A stretch of 58,783 nucleotides of DNA. Origin: Aeromonas media. GTDB taxonomy: Bacteria; Pseudomonadota; Gammaproteobacteria; Enterobacterales; Aeromonadaceae. Within the stretch, counting starts at the first letter, position 1, and every line of letters starts with the position of its first letter. This document shows, in pieces, positions 8,131 to 17,955 of this stretch. The notes under the pieces are model-generated. The model saw only the letters and a list, made by a program, of their open reading frames with translations, was not told the DNA's origin and made no database searches. The DNA lies in the NCBI RefSeq assembly GCF_000819985.1, contig NZ_CDBZ01000176.1, positions 1 through 58,783 of the forward strand, read 5' to 3'. Made by a program: the position numbers and the translations under genes.

Positions 8131-8302
8131 TCCCAAGTAAACTTGTGTTTTTAGTCGAATGCCTGAAAAATAGGGCCCTATATTGGATTTTTACCAGTTT
8201 GAACTGCGGAGCCTGTGGCTGTTCGCTCCGCCTCTGATACCCCAACAAGCACCGCATTATTCAATAAATGGTGCCTTTTGTCTTTAGGATGTAGGAGATT
8301 CC

Positions 8303-9814
8303 ATGGAGTTCAGTGTAAAGAGTGGCAGTCCTGAGAAGCAACGCAGCGCCTGCGTCGTGGTCGGCGTTTTTGAGCCTCGCCGCCTCTCTCCGGTTGCCGA
8401 ACAGCTGGACAAGATCAGCGACGGCTACCTCAGCTCGCTGCTGCGCCGCGGCGATCTGGAAGGCAAACCAGGCCAGATGCTGTTGCTGCATCAAGTACCG
8501 GGCGTGCTCAGCGAGCGCGTGCTGCTGGTAGGGTGCGGCAAGGAGCGGGAACTCGACGAACGCCAGTACAAGCAGATCATCAACAAGACCATCACCACCC
8601 TGAACGAGACCGGGTCCATGGAAGCGGTCTGCTTCCTGACCGAGCTGCACGTCAAGGGCCGGGATACCTACTGGAAGGTGCGTCAGGCGGTAGAAACCAC
8701 CAAGGCGGGCCTCTACAGCTTCGATCAGTTCAAGACCAACAAGGCCGAACCGCGCCGCCCGTTGCGCAAGCTGGTATTCAACGTGCCGACGCGTCGGGAA
8801 CTGACCATAGGCGAGCGCGCCATCACCCACGGCCTGGCCGTGGCGAAAGGGGTACGCATCTGCCGCGACGTGGCGAACATGCCGCCCAACGTCTGCAACC
8901 CGGCCTACCTCGCCTCCCAGGCCCGCCGTCTGGCGGATGCCTATGACAACATCACCACCAAGGTGATCGGCGAGCAGGAGATGGCAGAACTCGGCATGAA
9001 CTCCTACCTGGCGGTGGCCCGCGGCTCCGAGAACGAAGCCATGATGGCCATCATCGAATACAAGGGCAACGCCGACGCCAAGCCCATCGTACTGGTGGGC
9101 AAGGGACTGACCTTCGATTCGGGCGGCATCTCCATCAAGCCGGCGGACGGCATGGACGAGATGAAGTACGACATGGGCGGCGCCGCCTCCGTGCTCGGCA
9201 CCATGCATGCCCTGGCCCAGTTGCAGCTGCCCATCAACGTCATCGGCGTGCTGGCAGGCTGCGAGAACATGCCGGGTGGCAACGCCTATCGCCCGGGTGA
9301 CATCCTCACCACCATGTCCGGCCAGACCGTCGAGGTGCTCAACACCGACGCCGAGGGTCGCCTGGTGCTGTGCGATGCCCTCACCTATGTGGACCGCTAC
9401 GATCCCGAAACCGTGATCGACGTGGCGACCCTGACCGGCGCCTGCATCATCGCCCTGGGTCACCACACCTCGGGCCTGCTGGCCAACCACAACCCCTTGG
9501 CCCACGAGCTGCTGAACGCCTCCGAGCAGGCCGGCGATCGCGCCTGGCGCCTGCCGCTGTTCGACGAGTATCAGGAGCAGTTGGAGAGTCCGTTCGCGGA
9601 CATGGCCAACATCGGGGGCCGCCCGGCCGGCACCATCACCGCCGCCGCCTTTCTGTCGCGCTTCACCAAGAAGTACAACTGGGCCCACCTGGATATCGCA
9701 GGGACCGCCTGGAAGAGCGGCAAGGATAAAGGTTCCACCGGTCGCCCCGTGCCCCTGCTGACCCAGTTCCTGCTCAATCGAGCCGGCGTGGCAGACGTCG
9801 AAGACAAGGAGTAA
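8303..9814 (+). CDS. pepA: Leucyl aminopeptidase PepA
   Basis: 503-residue M17 metallo-aminopeptidase that removes N-terminal residues from peptides. In enterics it also binds DNA in carAB control and Xer recombination. Two metal-binding and catalytic segments are present: [20 protein letters not shown] and the family signature [14 protein letters not shown], which holds the catalytic Arg. The N-terminal domain of about 170 residues is the DNA-binding or regulatory part. The start has TAGGAG seven bases upstream. It heads the conserved order pepA-holC-valS and is divergent from lptF. A hairpin at 9855-9883 may reduce read-through into holC. Confidence 0.96.
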   Translation: MEFSVKSGSPEKQRSACVVVGVFEPRRLSPVAEQLDKISDGYLSSLLRRGDLEGKPGQMLLLHQVPGVLSERVLLVGCGKERELDERQYKQIINKTITTLNETGSMEAVCFLTELHVKGRDTYWKVRQAVETTKAGLYSFDQFKTNKAEPRRPLRKLVFNVPTRRELTIGERAITHGLAVAKGVRICRDVANMPPNVCNPAYLASQARRLADAYDNITTKVIGEQEMAELGMNSYLAVARGSENEAMMAIIEYKGNADAKPIVLVGKGLTFDSGGISIKPADGMDEMKYDMGGAASVLGTMHALAQLQLPINVIGVLAGCENMPGGNAYRPGDILTTMSGQTVEVLNTDAEGRLVLCDALTYVDRYDPETVIDVATLTGACIIALGHHTSGLLANHNPLAHELLNASEQAGDRAWRLPLFDEYQEQLESPFADMANIGGRPAGTITAAAFLSRFTKKYNWAHLDIAGTAWKSGKDKGSTGRPVPLLTQFLLNRAGVADVEDKE

Positions 9815-9854
9815 CCCCTCTCTTCGGATGCCCGCATCAGGGGAGTGGTACCAC

Positions 9855-9883
9855 AAGGAAGAGGCTCGCCTCTTCCTTGTTTC
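9855..9883 (+). terminator. Hairpin terminator after pepA
   Basis: AAGGAAGAG / CTCTTCCTT stem with a six-base loop and a short T tract, 40 bases after the pepA stop. Confidence 0.75.
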
Positions 9884-9970
9884 ATTGAGAGAATCCGGGA
9901 AGACCGTGCCTGGCACGGCGCCCCGCAGACGGCCAATCGCTGTCCGTCACAGCCAAACGGGACCCACCTG

Positions 9971-10426
9971 ATGAGCCAAGTGACCTTTTACCTGATGAGT
10001 GAGCCTGACGACGCTCAGGCGTCTGCGGTCGAACGCCTCGCCTGCCAGCTGGCGGCCGATGGCTGGAGTGCCGGCCACCTCTATCTGTTTTGCAACGACG
10101 AGGCCCAGGCCCTGCGCCTGGACGAGCTGCTGTGGCAACTGCCGCCGGATCGTTTCGTGCCGCACCAGTTGCAGGGGGAGAGCGGCCAGGCCCCGGTGGA
10201 GATAGGCCATCAGCCACCGAAGCGGCGCTATGCCCGCCTCATCAACCTGGCCGAGCAGACACCTTTGTTTGCAGGACACTTCGCTCAAGTGGTAGATTTT
10301 GTCCCCACTGACGAAACGCAAAAGCAGCAAGCCCGCGAGCGCTACAAGCACTATCGCCAGGCGGGTCATGCCCTCGAGATGAGGGATCAGCCCGTCCTTG
10401 CCGCACCGGATCCGGCGCAGCCCTGA
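9971..10426 (+). CDS. holC: DNA polymerase III chi subunit HolC
   Basis: 151 residues, the usual size for chi, which links the clamp loader to single-strand-binding protein at the replication fork. It begins MSQVTFYLM, continues with a conserved [10 protein letters not shown] helix and [19 protein letters not shown], and ends with [18 protein letters not shown] and the downstream alpha helix [12 protein letters not shown]. The start at 9971 fits this N-terminus; the longer open frame upstream crosses the pepA terminator. It lies between pepA and valS, its standard position. Confidence 0.93.
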   Translation: MSQVTFYLMSEPDDAQASAVERLACQLAADGWSAGHLYLFCNDEAQALRLDELLWQLPPDRFVPHQLQGESGQAPVEIGHQPPKRRYARLINLAEQTPLFAGHFAQVVDFVPTDETQKQQARERYKHYRQAGHALEMRDQPVLAAPDPAQP

Positions 10427-10491
10427 CTGCGCCACCCTCGATCCACGACGACTCAACACCAGACTCCATCCATCCAGAATACGGCGAGACC

Positions 10492-13344
10492 ATGGAAAAG
10501 ACTTTTAATCACAACGCCATCGAACAGGCGCTCTATCAGCACTGGGAAGCCCAGGGTTACTTCAAGCCCCACGGCGACACCAGCAAAGACTCCTTCTGCA
10601 TCATGATCCCGCCGCCGAACGTCACCGGCAGCCTACACATGGGTCACGCCTTCCAGCAGACCCTGATGGACACCCTGATCCGCTACAACCGCATGCAGGG
10701 CAAGAACACCCTGTGGCAGGCAGGTACCGACCACGCCGGTATCGCCACCCAGATGGTGGTTGAGCGCAAGATCGCCGCCGAAGAGGGCAAGACCCGCCAC
10801 GATTACGGCCGTGAAGCCTTCATCGACAAGATCTGGCAGTGGAAGGAAGAGTCCGGTGGCACCATCACCCGCCAGATGCGCCGCCTCGGCGACTCCGTTG
10901 ACTGGGAGCGCGAGCGCTTCACCATGGATGAAGGCCTCTCCGCCGCCGTGCAGGAAGTGTTCGTCCGTCTCTACGAAGATGGCCTGATGTACCGCGGCAA
11001 GCGCCTGGTGAACTGGGATCCCAAGCTCAACACCGCCATCTCCGATCTGGAAGTGGAAAACCGCGAGATCAAGGGCCACATGTGGCACCTGCGCTATCCG
11101 CTGGCCAACGGCGCCAAGACAGCCGAGGGCCAGGATCACCTGATCGTCGCCACCACCCGTCCGGAGACCATGCTGGGCGATACCGCCGTCGCCGTGAACC
11201 CGGAAGACCCCCGTTACAAGGCGCTGATCGGCCAGCACATTCTGCTGCCACTGGTGAACCGCCTGATCCCCATCGTCGCCGATGAACACGCCGACATGGA
11301 GAAGGGCACCGGCTGCGTGAAGATCACCCCGGCCCACGACTTCAACGACAACGAAGTGGGCAAGCGCCACAACCTGCCAATGATCAACATCTTCACCCTG
11401 GACGCCCACGTGCGTGCCGAGGCCGAAGTGGTCGACACCAACGGCAACCCCAGCACCGCCTACGATGCCGCCCTGCCGAGCGAGTTTGCAGGCATGGAGC
11501 GCTTCGCCGCCCGCAAGGCCATCGTCGCCAAGCTGGACGAGCTGGGTCTCTTGGCCGAGATCAAGGATCACGTGCTGCAACAGCCTTACGGTGATCGCGG
11601 CGGCGTGCCCATTGAGCCCATGCTGACCGACCAGTGGTACGTGCGCGTGGCCCCCATGGCCAAGACCGCCATCGAAGCGGTGGAAGATGGCCGTATCCAG
11701 TTCGTGCCGAAACAGTACGAAAACATGTACTTCTCCTGGATGCGCGACATTCAGGACTGGTGCGTCTCCCGTCAGCTGTGGTGGGGTCACCGCATCCCGG
11801 CCTGGTATGACGACGCCGGCAACGTCTACGTGGGCCGTGACGAGGCGGAAGTGCGTGCCAAGCACAGCATCCCGTCCGTGACCACCCTGCGTCAGGACGA
11901 AGACGTGCTCGACACCTGGTTCAGCTCCGCCCTGTGGACCTTCTCCACCCTGGGCTGGCCGAACAACACCGAGGCGCTCAAAACCTTCCACCCGACCGAC
12001 GTGCTGATGAGCGGCTTCGACATCATCTTCTTCTGGATTGCCCGGATGATCATGATGACCATGCACTTCATCAAGGACGAAAACGGCCAGCCGCAAGTCC
12101 CGTTCAAGACCGTCTACATCACGGGCCTTATCCGTGACGAAGAAGGCCAGAAGATGTCCAAGTCCAAGGGCAACGTGCTGGACCCGCTCGACATGATCGA
12201 CGGCATCTCCCTGGAAGATCTGCTGGAGAAGCGCACCGGCAACATGATGCAGCCGCAGATGGCCGAGAAGATCGGCAAGCGCACCGCCAAGCAGTTCCCG
12301 GAAGGGATCGAGGCCCATGGTACCGACGCCCTGCGCTTCACCCTGGCGGCGCTGGCCTCTACCGGTCGTGACATCAACTGGGACATGAAGCGCCTGGATG
12401 GCTACAACAACTTCTGCAACAAGCTGTGGAACGCCTCCCGCTATGTGCTGATGAACACCGAGGATCAGGATTGCGGCCTGCACGGCGGCGAGATGCAGTT
12501 CAGCCTGGCGGATCGCTGGATCCAGTCCCAGCTGCAAGTGGCCATCCGTGACTTCCGTACCGCCCTCGATACCTACCGCTTCGATATCGCGGCCGGTGTG
12601 CTGTACGAATTTATCTGGAACCAGTTCTGCGACTGGTATCTGGAGCTGACCAAGCCGGTGCTGGGCAAGGGCTCAGAGGCCGAGCAGCGCGCCACCCGTC
12701 ACACCCTGGTGACTGTGCTGGAGACCCTGCTGTGTCTGGCGCACCCCATCATCCCTTTCATCACCGAGACCATCTGGAAGTCGGTGGCTCCGCTGACCGG
12801 CGTGCACGCCGACACCATCATGATTCAGGCTTTCCCGGAGTTCGATGCCGCCAAGGTAGACGACGCCGCCATGGCGGATCAGGAGTGGGTGAAGGAGTTC
12901 ATCGTCGGCATCCGCAACATCCGCGCCGAGATGAACGTGGCTCCGAGCGTAGCCCTGAACGTGCTGCTCAAGTGTGATGGAAAGGACGCCCAGCGCGCCG
13001 GTGACAACGAGGCCTTCCTCAAGTCCCTGGCTCGTCTGGAATCCATCCGCGTGCTGGCGGACGGTGAAGTCGCCCCCCTGTCGGTGAAGAAGCTGATCGG
13101 TGCTACCGAGCTGATGATCCCGATGGCCGGTCTCATCGACAAGGATGCCGAACTGGCCCGTCTGGCCAAAGAGGTGGCCAGGCTGGTCGGCGAGTGCGGC
13201 CGCATCGAAGGCAAACTCGGCAACGAGGCCTTCGTCGCCAAGGCACCGGATGCCGTCATCGCCAAGGAGCGCGAGAAGCTGGAAGATTACCGTCTCCAGC
13301 TGACCAAGCTGGAAGCCCAGCAGGCCGAGATCGCCGCCCTCTAA
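10492..13344 (+). CDS. valS: Valyl-tRNA synthetase
   Basis: 950-residue class Ia aminoacyl-tRNA synthetase that charges tRNA-Val. The HIGH-type motif appears as [14 protein letters not shown], the editing domain lies at about residues 190-340, and the KMSKS loop appears as [10 protein letters not shown]. The C-terminus is a coiled-coil tRNA-binding arm ([20 protein letters not shown]), as in E. coli ValS (951 residues). It starts 65 bases after holC and is followed by a strong terminator. Several long frames on the opposite strand here are shadows of its codon bias. Confidence 0.97.
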   Translation: MEKTFNHNAIEQALYQHWEAQGYFKPHGDTSKDSFCIMIPPPNVTGSLHMGHAFQQTLMDTLIRYNRMQGKNTLWQAGTDHAGIATQMVVERKIAAEEGKTRHDYGREAFIDKIWQWKEESGGTITRQMRRLGDSVDWERERFTMDEGLSAAVQEVFVRLYEDGLMYRGKRLVNWDPKLNTAISDLEVENREIKGHMWHLRYPLANGAKTAEGQDHLIVATTRPETMLGDTAVAVNPEDPRYKALIGQHILLPLVNRLIPIVADEHADMEKGTGCVKITPAHDFNDNEVGKRHNLPMINIFTLDAHVRAEAEVVDTNGNPSTAYDAALPSEFAGMERFAARKAIVAKLDELGLLAEIKDHVLQQPYGDRGGVPIEPMLTDQWYVRVAPMAKTAIEAVEDGRIQFVPKQYENMYFSWMRDIQDWCVSRQLWWGHRIPAWYDDAGNVYVGRDEAEVRAKHSIPSVTTLRQDEDVLDTWFSSALWTFSTLGWPNNTEALKTFHPTDVLMSGFDIIFFWIARMIMMTMHFIKDENGQPQVPFKTVYITGLIRDEEGQKMSKSKGNVLDPLDMIDGISLEDLLEKRTGNMMQPQMAEKIGKRTAKQFPEGIEAHGTDALRFTLAALASTGRDINWDMKRLDGYNNFCNKLWNASRYVLMNTEDQDCGLHGGEMQFSLADRWIQSQLQVAIRDFRTALDTYRFDIAAGVLYEFIWNQFCDWYLELTKPVLGKGSEAEQRATRHTLVTVLETLLCLAHPIIPFITETIWKSVAPLTGVHADTIMIQAFPEFDAAKVDDAAMADQEWVKEFIVGIRNIRAEMNVAPSVALNVLLKCDGKDAQRAGDNEAFLKSLARLESIRVLADGEVAPLSVKKLIGATELMIPMAGLIDKDAELARLAKEVARLVGECGRIEGKLGNEAFVAKAPDAVIAKEREKLEDYRLQLTKLEAQQAEIAAL

Positions 13345-13362
13345 GTGCTCCTCGCCAACCCC

Positions 13363-13389
13363 AAAAGCCCCCGTCTATCGGGGGCTTTT
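13363..13389 (+). terminator. Rho-independent terminator of valS
   Basis: AAAAGCCCCC / GGGGGCTTTT stem with a seven-base loop, 20 bases after the stop. Confidence 0.9.
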
Positions 13390-13587
13390 CATTTTCCCCC
13401 CCCGGATGGCAAACCCGCGGCTATCATCCCGATGCCTGGATGACGACGAGTCCGTGATGGACGGATGCCCCGCAGCCCAACGTTGAATTGAAAAATTCAC
13501 GAGCCACATCACCTCCTTTCACAAGCGCATCGCCCGCAAATTCATTACACTGCCAGCGATCTTTTCTACCGGGAGTGCTGCTGCAGT

Positions 13588-14880
13588 ATGGAAATATTGA
13601 TCCTGTTTGGATTGATTTTGCTCAATGGCGTCTTCGCCATGTCGGAAATCGCCATCGTCACCGCACGCAAGGCCCGTCTCAGCAAGATGGCAAGCGAGGG
13701 GAGCCGCTCTGCCGCCATCGCCCTCAAGCTGGGAGAGGATCCGACCCATTTCCTCTCCGCCGTCCAGATCGGCATCACCAGCATAGGCCTGCTCAACGGT
13801 ATCTACGGTGAGTCACTGCTGGCCCAACCCTTCGCCCTCTGGCTGCAGGAGTGGGGTCTCTCCCCCAAGAGCAGCAGCCTGTTCGCCACCGTCATCGTGG
13901 TGGTGCTGGTGACCTACCTCTCCATCGTGGTGGGGGAACTGGTGCCCAAGCGCCTCGGCCAGCTCAATGCCGAACGCATCGCCTGCCTGGTGGCTCGCCC
14001 CATGCTGTGGCTGGCGACCCTGACCCGCCCCTTCGTCTGGCTGCTGTCCGCCTCCACCAACGCCAGCCTGCACCTGCTGCGGGTCGATCAGAGCAGCAGC
14101 AACAACGTCACCCAGGAGGAGATCCACGCCATCCTGGTAGAGGGCTCAGAGGCCGGCATCATCGAGGATCACGAACACACTATGTTGCGGAACGTGTTCC
14201 GCCTCGACGAACGCAGCCTCTCCTCCCTGATGGTGCCCCGCAGCGACATCCGCTATCTGGATCTCTCCCTGCCGCTGGAGACCAACCTGCAGCGACTGGT
14301 GGAGTATCGCCACAGCTTCTTCCCGGTCTGTGACGGCAGCCTCTCTGACCTGGTGGGCATCCTCAACGTCAGCAAGGTGCTACACGCCTACATCAAGGGG
14401 GAGCCCATCGATCTGGCGGCCCTGACCCAGGATGGCAGCCTGCTGCCGGAGACCCTCAACGGCCTGGAGCTGCTCAACCACTTCCGCGCCCACGCCGAAC
14501 ACATGGTGCTGGTGGTGGACGAATATGGCGAGCTGCAGGGGCTGGTCACCCAGCAGGATCTGCTGGAGACCCTGGCGGGCGACTTCCAGCAGGAAGACGG
14601 GGAGAACAACTGGGCCTTCCAGCGTGCCGATGGCAGTTGGCTGCTCGACGGCCTGATCCCGCTGCCGGAATTGAAGGACTGTCTGGAGCTGGTTCGCCTG
14701 CCGGAAGAAGAAAAACATCACTATCACACCCTCGGAGGGCTTATCATGCTGCTCCTTGGCCGCCTTCCCCAGACCGGAGACCTGGTCACCCTGGAACAGT
14801 GGCAACTGGAAATCGTGGATATGGACGGCCTGCGCATCGACAAGGTGCTTGCCATGCCCTTGACCGACCAACCCAGCTAA
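13588..14880 (+). CDS. CNNM/CorC-type membrane protein (DUF21, CBS pair, CorC/HlyC domain)
   Basis: 430 residues. An N-terminal DUF21 transmembrane region (about residues 1-180) includes LLNGVFAMSEIAIVTARKAR and VVGELVPKRLG, the conserved acidic and Lys-Arg positions of CNNM transporters. A CBS pair follows (VPRSDIRYLDLSLPLETN to LVTQQDLLETLAGDF), and then a C-terminal CorC_HlyC domain (WLLDGLIPLPEL to LEIVDMDGLRIDKVL). Relatives export Mg2+/Co2+ or polyamines (for example YtfL/PaeA and CorB). The old label hemolysin is misleading. The substrate cannot be fixed. The downstream DedA gene starts 18 bases later, so the two are probably co-transcribed. Confidence 0.85.
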   Translation: MEILILFGLILLNGVFAMSEIAIVTARKARLSKMASEGSRSAAIALKLGEDPTHFLSAVQIGITSIGLLNGIYGESLLAQPFALWLQEWGLSPKSSSLFATVIVVVLVTYLSIVVGELVPKRLGQLNAERIACLVARPMLWLATLTRPFVWLLSASTNASLHLLRVDQSSSNNVTQEEIHAILVEGSEAGIIEDHEHTMLRNVFRLDERSLSSLMVPRSDIRYLDLSLPLETNLQRLVEYRHSFFPVCDGSLSDLVGILNVSKVLHAYIKGEPIDLAALTQDGSLLPETLNGLELLNHFRAHAEHMVLVVDEYGELQGLVTQQDLLETLAGDFQQEDGENNWAFQRADGSWLLDGLIPLPELKDCLELVRLPEEEKHHYHTLGGLIMLLLGRLPQTGDLVTLEQWQLEIVDMDGLRIDKVLAMPLTDQPS

Positions 14881-14898
14881 CCTGCGGAGTTTGCATGT

Positions 14899-15564
14899 AT
14901 GGAGCAGTTTTACCACCTGGCTAACGCCTTCATTCATCAGGATCTGGCGACCCTGTCCGACCCCAAGATGGTCTTCATGGTCTACATAGTCCTGCTGACC
15001 TTCCTGGTGCTGGAAAATGGCTTCATCCCGACCGCCTTCCTGCCCGGTGACACCCTGCTGATCCTGACCGGCGTGCTCATCTATCAGGGGGTACTGCCGC
15101 TCGCAGTCATCCCGCTGCTGATCCTGGCGACCTTCTTCGGCACCTGGCTCGGTTACATGCAGGGGCGCTTCCTCGGCCACACCCAGATGTACCACAGGCT
15201 GATGTCCCATCTGGACGAGAAGCACAAGGAGAAGGTGCACTACCTGCTCAACAAGTACGGCATCATCACCCTGATCACCGCCCGCTACATCGCCTTCGTG
15301 CGCACCGCCTACCCCTACATCGTCGGCGCCAACGAGATACCCCAGGGTCGCTTCCTGGTGGTGAACCTCATCAGCTCCATCATGTGGATCTGCCCTCTGG
15401 TCGGGCTGGGTTACTACCTGAGTCACACCAAGCTGGCCGCGCAGTATGAGTCCCAGTTCCTCAGTATCATCCTCTGCCTGCCGCTGGTGCTGCTGGTGGG
15501 CGGCTTGATAGCGCTGGTCTGGCGCTGGCTGAGCAAACGCAAGGTCCACGTCTCAAGGGATTGA
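14899..15564 (+). CDS. DedA family membrane protein
   Basis: 221 residues with about five hydrophobic segments. The DedA signature is visible as ENGFIPTAFLPGDTLLILTG (acidic residue then PGD), and the second conserved region as ITARYIAFVRTAYPYIVGAN, with the F/I-x-R-x-x-x-P arginine motif. DedA proteins act as lipid flippases or transporters (undecaprenyl phosphate, phosphatidylethanolamine) and support proton-dependent envelope homeostasis. Among E. coli members it resembles YqjA/YghB, but the paralogue is not certain. It lies 18 bases after the CNNM-type gene and ends in its own terminator. Confidence 0.88.
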   Translation: MEQFYHLANAFIHQDLATLSDPKMVFMVYIVLLTFLVLENGFIPTAFLPGDTLLILTGVLIYQGVLPLAVIPLLILATFFGTWLGYMQGRFLGHTQMYHRLMSHLDEKHKEKVHYLLNKYGIITLITARYIAFVRTAYPYIVGANEIPQGRFLVVNLISSIMWICPLVGLGYYLSHTKLAAQYESQFLSIILCLPLVLLVGGLIALVWRWLSKRKVHVSRD

Positions 15565-15577
15565 GACAAATCACAGG

Positions 15578-15604
15578 GGTCGCCAGCAGGCGGCCCTTTT
15601 TTAT
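15578..15604 (+). terminator. Terminator after the CNNM-DedA operon
   Basis: GGTCGCC / GGCGGCC stem (one G-T pair) with an AGCA loop and a run of six T. Confidence 0.85.
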
Positions 15605-15700
15605 GGAAATAGTGGCGAATTCCGCCCTCCCGCTCTTGTAAAGCGAGGGCAAAAATGAGTGAATCTAGCGCCTTTTTTCGCTGTGGATGGAGTCGGTTGT

Positions 15701-16528
15701 ATGGGGTGTCGGATTCGCGCAATCGCGCTGGTATGTGGATTGATGGGACTGCTCGGATCGCAGGCAGCCCTGGCGGCGCCCAACCCGGCCAAGCTGCAAC
15801 TGAAATCGGGCAGTGCCCTGGTGATGGACATCAACACGGGCAAGACCCTCTACCAGAAGAACCCTGCCCAGGTGCGCCCCATCGCCTCCCTCACCAAGCT
15901 GATGACGGCCCTGGTGGTGCTGGATACCCGCCAGAACCTCAACCAGACCCTGACCATCGATCAGAACGACAGGGACAACCTCAAGCACACCTACTCCCGG
16001 GTACGCATGGGCACCAAGGTGAGCCGCCGTGACGCCCTGCACCTAGCGCTGATGTCCTCCGAGAATCGCATGGCCTCTGCCCTCGGCCGCCACTATCCGG
16101 GTGGCCGCTCGGCCTTCATTCGCGCCATGAACAACAAGGCCAGGCAGCTCGGCATGCGCAACAGCCGTTTCTACGACTCCACCGGCCTGTCGACCCGCAA
16201 CGTCTCCACCGCCCGGGATCTCGCCAAGCTCATCGCCGCCGCCTATCGCCAGCCGCTGATCCGACAGTTCACCCAGGACACCAACAAGGAGATGCGCTTC
16301 AGCACGCCCGCCTACAGCCTGATGTTCAACAACACCAACCCCCTGGTGAAGAACCCGGACTGGGACGTGCGCCTCTCCAAGACCGGCTACACCGACGAGG
16401 CGGGCCGCTGCCTGCTGATGCGCGCCAAGCCGGACCAGCAGGAGCTCGCCATCGTGCTGCTCAACTCCGTGGGCAAACGCACCCCTGTCGGCGATGCGAA
16501 TCGCATTCGCAAGTGGCTGAAAAGCTGA
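15701..16528 (+). CDS. pbpG: D-alanyl-D-alanine endopeptidase (PBP7-like, peptidase S11)
   Basis: 275-residue periplasmic serine peptidase of low-molecular-mass PBP type that cleaves D-Ala-DAP crosslinks in peptidoglycan. A signal peptide (ALVCGLMGLLGSQAALA) precedes the mature protein. The three active-site motifs are SLTK (SxxK), SSENR (SxN) and SKTGYTDEAGRC (KTG). The ATG at 15701 puts the signal peptide at the very N-terminus and has GGAG upstream. A GTG at 15659 would add 14 residues and cannot be excluded. It is monocistronic, with terminators on both sides. Confidence 0.9.
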   Translation: MGCRIRAIALVCGLMGLLGSQAALAAPNPAKLQLKSGSALVMDINTGKTLYQKNPAQVRPIASLTKLMTALVVLDTRQNLNQTLTIDQNDRDNLKHTYSRVRMGTKVSRRDALHLALMSSENRMASALGRHYPGGRSAFIRAMNNKARQLGMRNSRFYDSTGLSTRNVSTARDLAKLIAAAYRQPLIRQFTQDTNKEMRFSTPAYSLMFNNTNPLVKNPDWDVRLSKTGYTDEAGRCLLMRAKPDQQELAIVLLNSVGKRTPVGDANRIRKWLKS

Positions 16529-16547
16529 CTCTCTCCACGAAGACAAG

Positions 16548-16574
16548 AAAGGATGCCGCGGCATCCTTTTTTAT
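16548..16574 (+). terminator. Rho-independent terminator of pbpG
   Basis: AAAGGATGCC / GGCATCCTTT stem with a short loop and T run, 20 bases after the stop. Confidence 0.9.
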
Positions 16575-16862
16575 TGCCCGCCAAAGGCTGCTGTCGGCCA
16601 CCAAGGCGTTCAACGTCCAGAGCCTGGGTTCATGCCGCCCTAGTGGTGCCAACGAGCCTGTAGCAGCGCGGTGAGCAGCTGGAGGTGGCATGGGGCTGGG
16701 ATGACAAGACGCTGAGTGGCAGGGTCTGGTTCCGGATAGAGGGGAAGATAGGACGAAGACAGGGAGTGATGTGGCGGGAATAGCAAGTGTCGTTCAATAC
16801 GGCGGCACATCGATCGCCATCAGGGCCACAGATCTCCAGGACCGGGAGAATGGCGCCCATAA
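16575..16862. other. Non-coding stretch between pbpG and the tRNA cluster
   Basis: No gene with a start site is visible. On the plus strand 16664-16783 is open for 39 codons in a protein-like way (EQLEVAWGWDDKTLSGRVWF and on to a TAG), preceded by a stop and without a start. It may be a decayed fragment of an unidentified gene. Confidence 0.4.
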
Positions 16863-16893
16863 AAAAACAGCCCCGACTAATGTCGAGGCTGTC
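16863..16893 (-). terminator. Terminator of the tRNA-Arg cluster
   Basis: On the minus strand, ACAGCCTCGAC / GTCGGGGCTGT form a stem followed by seven T, immediately after tRNA-Arg copy 1. Confidence 0.9.
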
Positions 16894-16897
16894 TGTA

Positions 16898-16974
16898 TGG
16901 TGCGCCCGAGAGGATTCGAACCTCTGACCACCTGGTTCGTAGCCAGGTACTCTATCCAGCTGAGCTACGGGCGC
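16898..16974 (-). tRNA. tRNA-Arg (anticodon ACG), copy 1
   Basis: 77 bases with encoded CCA. Acceptor GCGCCCG / CGGGCGC, anticodon stem CCTGG with loop CTACGAA, T loop GGTTCGAATCC. The A of ACG is normally edited to inosine, reading CGU/CGC/CGA. By eye it is identical to the other four copies. It is the last gene of the minus-strand cluster. Confidence 0.96.
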
Positions 16975-16999
16975 TCATCAACTTTTGGTACTGCTAAAA

Positions 17000-17076
17000 T
17001 GGTGCGCCCGAGAGGATTCGAACCTCTGACCACCTGGTTCGTAGCCAGGTACTCTATCCAGCTGAGCTACGGGCGC
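17000..17076 (-). tRNA. tRNA-Arg (anticodon ACG), copy 2
   Basis: Same 77-base sequence as copy 1, offset by 102 bases. The 25-base spacer resembles the next one, which points to tandem duplication of the unit. Confidence 0.96.
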
Positions 17077-17101
17077 TCACAAACTTTTGATACTGCTAAA
17101 A

Positions 17102-17178
17102 TGGTGCGCCCGAGAGGATTCGAACCTCTGACCACCTGGTTCGTAGCCAGGTACTCTATCCAGCTGAGCTACGGGCGC
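17102..17178 (-). tRNA. tRNA-Arg (anticodon ACG), copy 3
   Basis: Same 77-base sequence, 102 bases from copy 2. The spacer to copy 2 (TCACAAACTTTTGATACTGC) is nearly the same as that between copies 1 and 2. Confidence 0.96.
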
Positions 17179-17204
17179 TCATAAATCTTTGATTTCACTT
17201 TAAA

Positions 17205-17281
17205 TGGTGCGCCCGAGAGGATTCGAACCTCTGACCACCTGGTTCGTAGCCAGGTACTCTATCCAGCTGAGCTACGGGCGC
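17205..17281 (-). tRNA. tRNA-Arg (anticodon ACG), copy 4
   Basis: Same 77-base sequence, 103 bases from copy 3. It is the first gene after the internal terminator at 17298-17322, which lies only about 17 bases before its 5' end. Confidence 0.96.
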
Positions 17282-17297
17282 TCTGATTTAAAGCGAT

Positions 17298-17322
17298 AAA
17301 AAAAGCTTACTCAACAGTAAGC
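17298..17322 (-). terminator. Terminator inside the tRNA-Arg cluster
   Basis: Perfect 7-bp stem GCTTACT / AGTAAGC with a GTTG loop and seven T on the minus strand. It lies between tRNA-Arg copies 5 and 4. A loose -35/-10 pair (TTGAGT, 17 bases, TTAAAT) overlaps it and could restart transcription for copies 4-1. Confidence 0.8.
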
Positions 17323-17379
17323 CTTTTCTAGCGTACCGACCTGCCGACGGTCGATACATGACTCATCGTGAGTCTAATA

Positions 17380-17456
17380 TGGTGCGCCCGAGAGGATTCG
17401 AACCTCTGACCACCTGGTTCGTAGCCAGGTACTCTATCCAGCTGAGCTACGGGCGC
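17380..17456 (-). tRNA. tRNA-Arg (anticodon ACG), copy 5
   Basis: Same 77-base sequence as copies 1-4. It lies four bases after the tRNA-Ser 3' end, so the two are surely co-transcribed. Confidence 0.96.
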
Positions 17457-17460
17457 AAAA

Positions 17461-17553
17461 TGGCGGAGAAGGGGGGATTCGAACCCCCGATGCGGGTATA
17501 AGCCGCATACTCCCTTAGCAGGGGAGCGCCTTCAGCCTCTCGGCCACCTCTCC
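17461..17553 (-). tRNA. tRNA-Ser (anticodon GCT)
   Basis: 93-base class II tRNA with encoded CCA. Acceptor GGAGAGG / CTTCTCC, anticodon stem CTCCC with loop CTGCTAA, a long variable arm and T loop GGTTCGAATCC. It reads AGU/AGC. Its place between csrA and the tRNA-Arg genes is the same as serV-argVYZQ in E. coli. Confidence 0.95.
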
Positions 17554-17714
17554 GTTTGCGGGGCTGATAATACTTCACAGGGATTTTTAGTCAAACACTT
17601 TTTTGGAGAAAACAGCGAGTTCGCTCAGCATTTGGCCAAAGCGTGGAATATTCAAGCAATATCGACACTTACCCCCTGGTTCCGCGCCTCGCAAGGCGAT
17701 TTGCAGGGCCCGGA

Positions 17715-17748
17715 AAAACAAAAGGCGACACCTGAGATGTCGCCTTGA
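17715..17748 (-). terminator. Rho-independent terminator of csrA
   Basis: AAGGCGACA / TGTCGCCTT stem followed by TTTGTTTT on the minus strand, 19 bases after the csrA stop. Confidence 0.9.
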
Positions 17749-17766
17749 GGCTGCCAATGGAATGGC

Positions 17767-17955
17767 TTAGAAATTCGGTTGGCCCGGTACTTTCTCGGCC
17801 TGTATCCGCATGTAGATCTCTTCGCGGTGCACGGAGACCTCTTTGGGTGCATTCACACCGATACGAACCTGGTTACCCTTAACGCCCAGCACGGTGACAG
17901 TCACTTCGTCACCGATCATCAGGGTTTCCCCTACACGACGAGTCAAAATAAGCAT
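17767..17955 (-). CDS. csrA: Carbon storage regulator CsrA
   Basis: 62 residues, nearly the same length as E. coli CsrA (61). It begins [18 protein letters not shown] and contains the RNA-binding core [19 protein letters not shown] with the conserved Arg and the VHREE strand. The protein is a homodimer that binds GGA motifs in mRNA leaders to control translation and stability, and is itself titrated by small RNAs not seen here. It lies downstream of alaS-lysC with its own leader and terminator. Confidence 0.97.
   Translation of the reverse strand: MLILTRRVGETLMIGDEVTVTVLGVKGNQVRIGVNAPKEVSVHREEIYMRIQAEKVPGQPNF

Noticed and set aside
10633-12537. 634-codon frame opposite valS
   Set aside because: Shadow of strong codon bias in valS; rich in His/Gly/Val with no start signal or family features.
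16771-17184. An open frame of 137 codons with a peptide repeated three times (PRGFEPLTTWFVARYSIQLS)
   Set aside because: It is the antisense translation of the tandem tRNA-Arg genes; the repeat is the tRNA itself.
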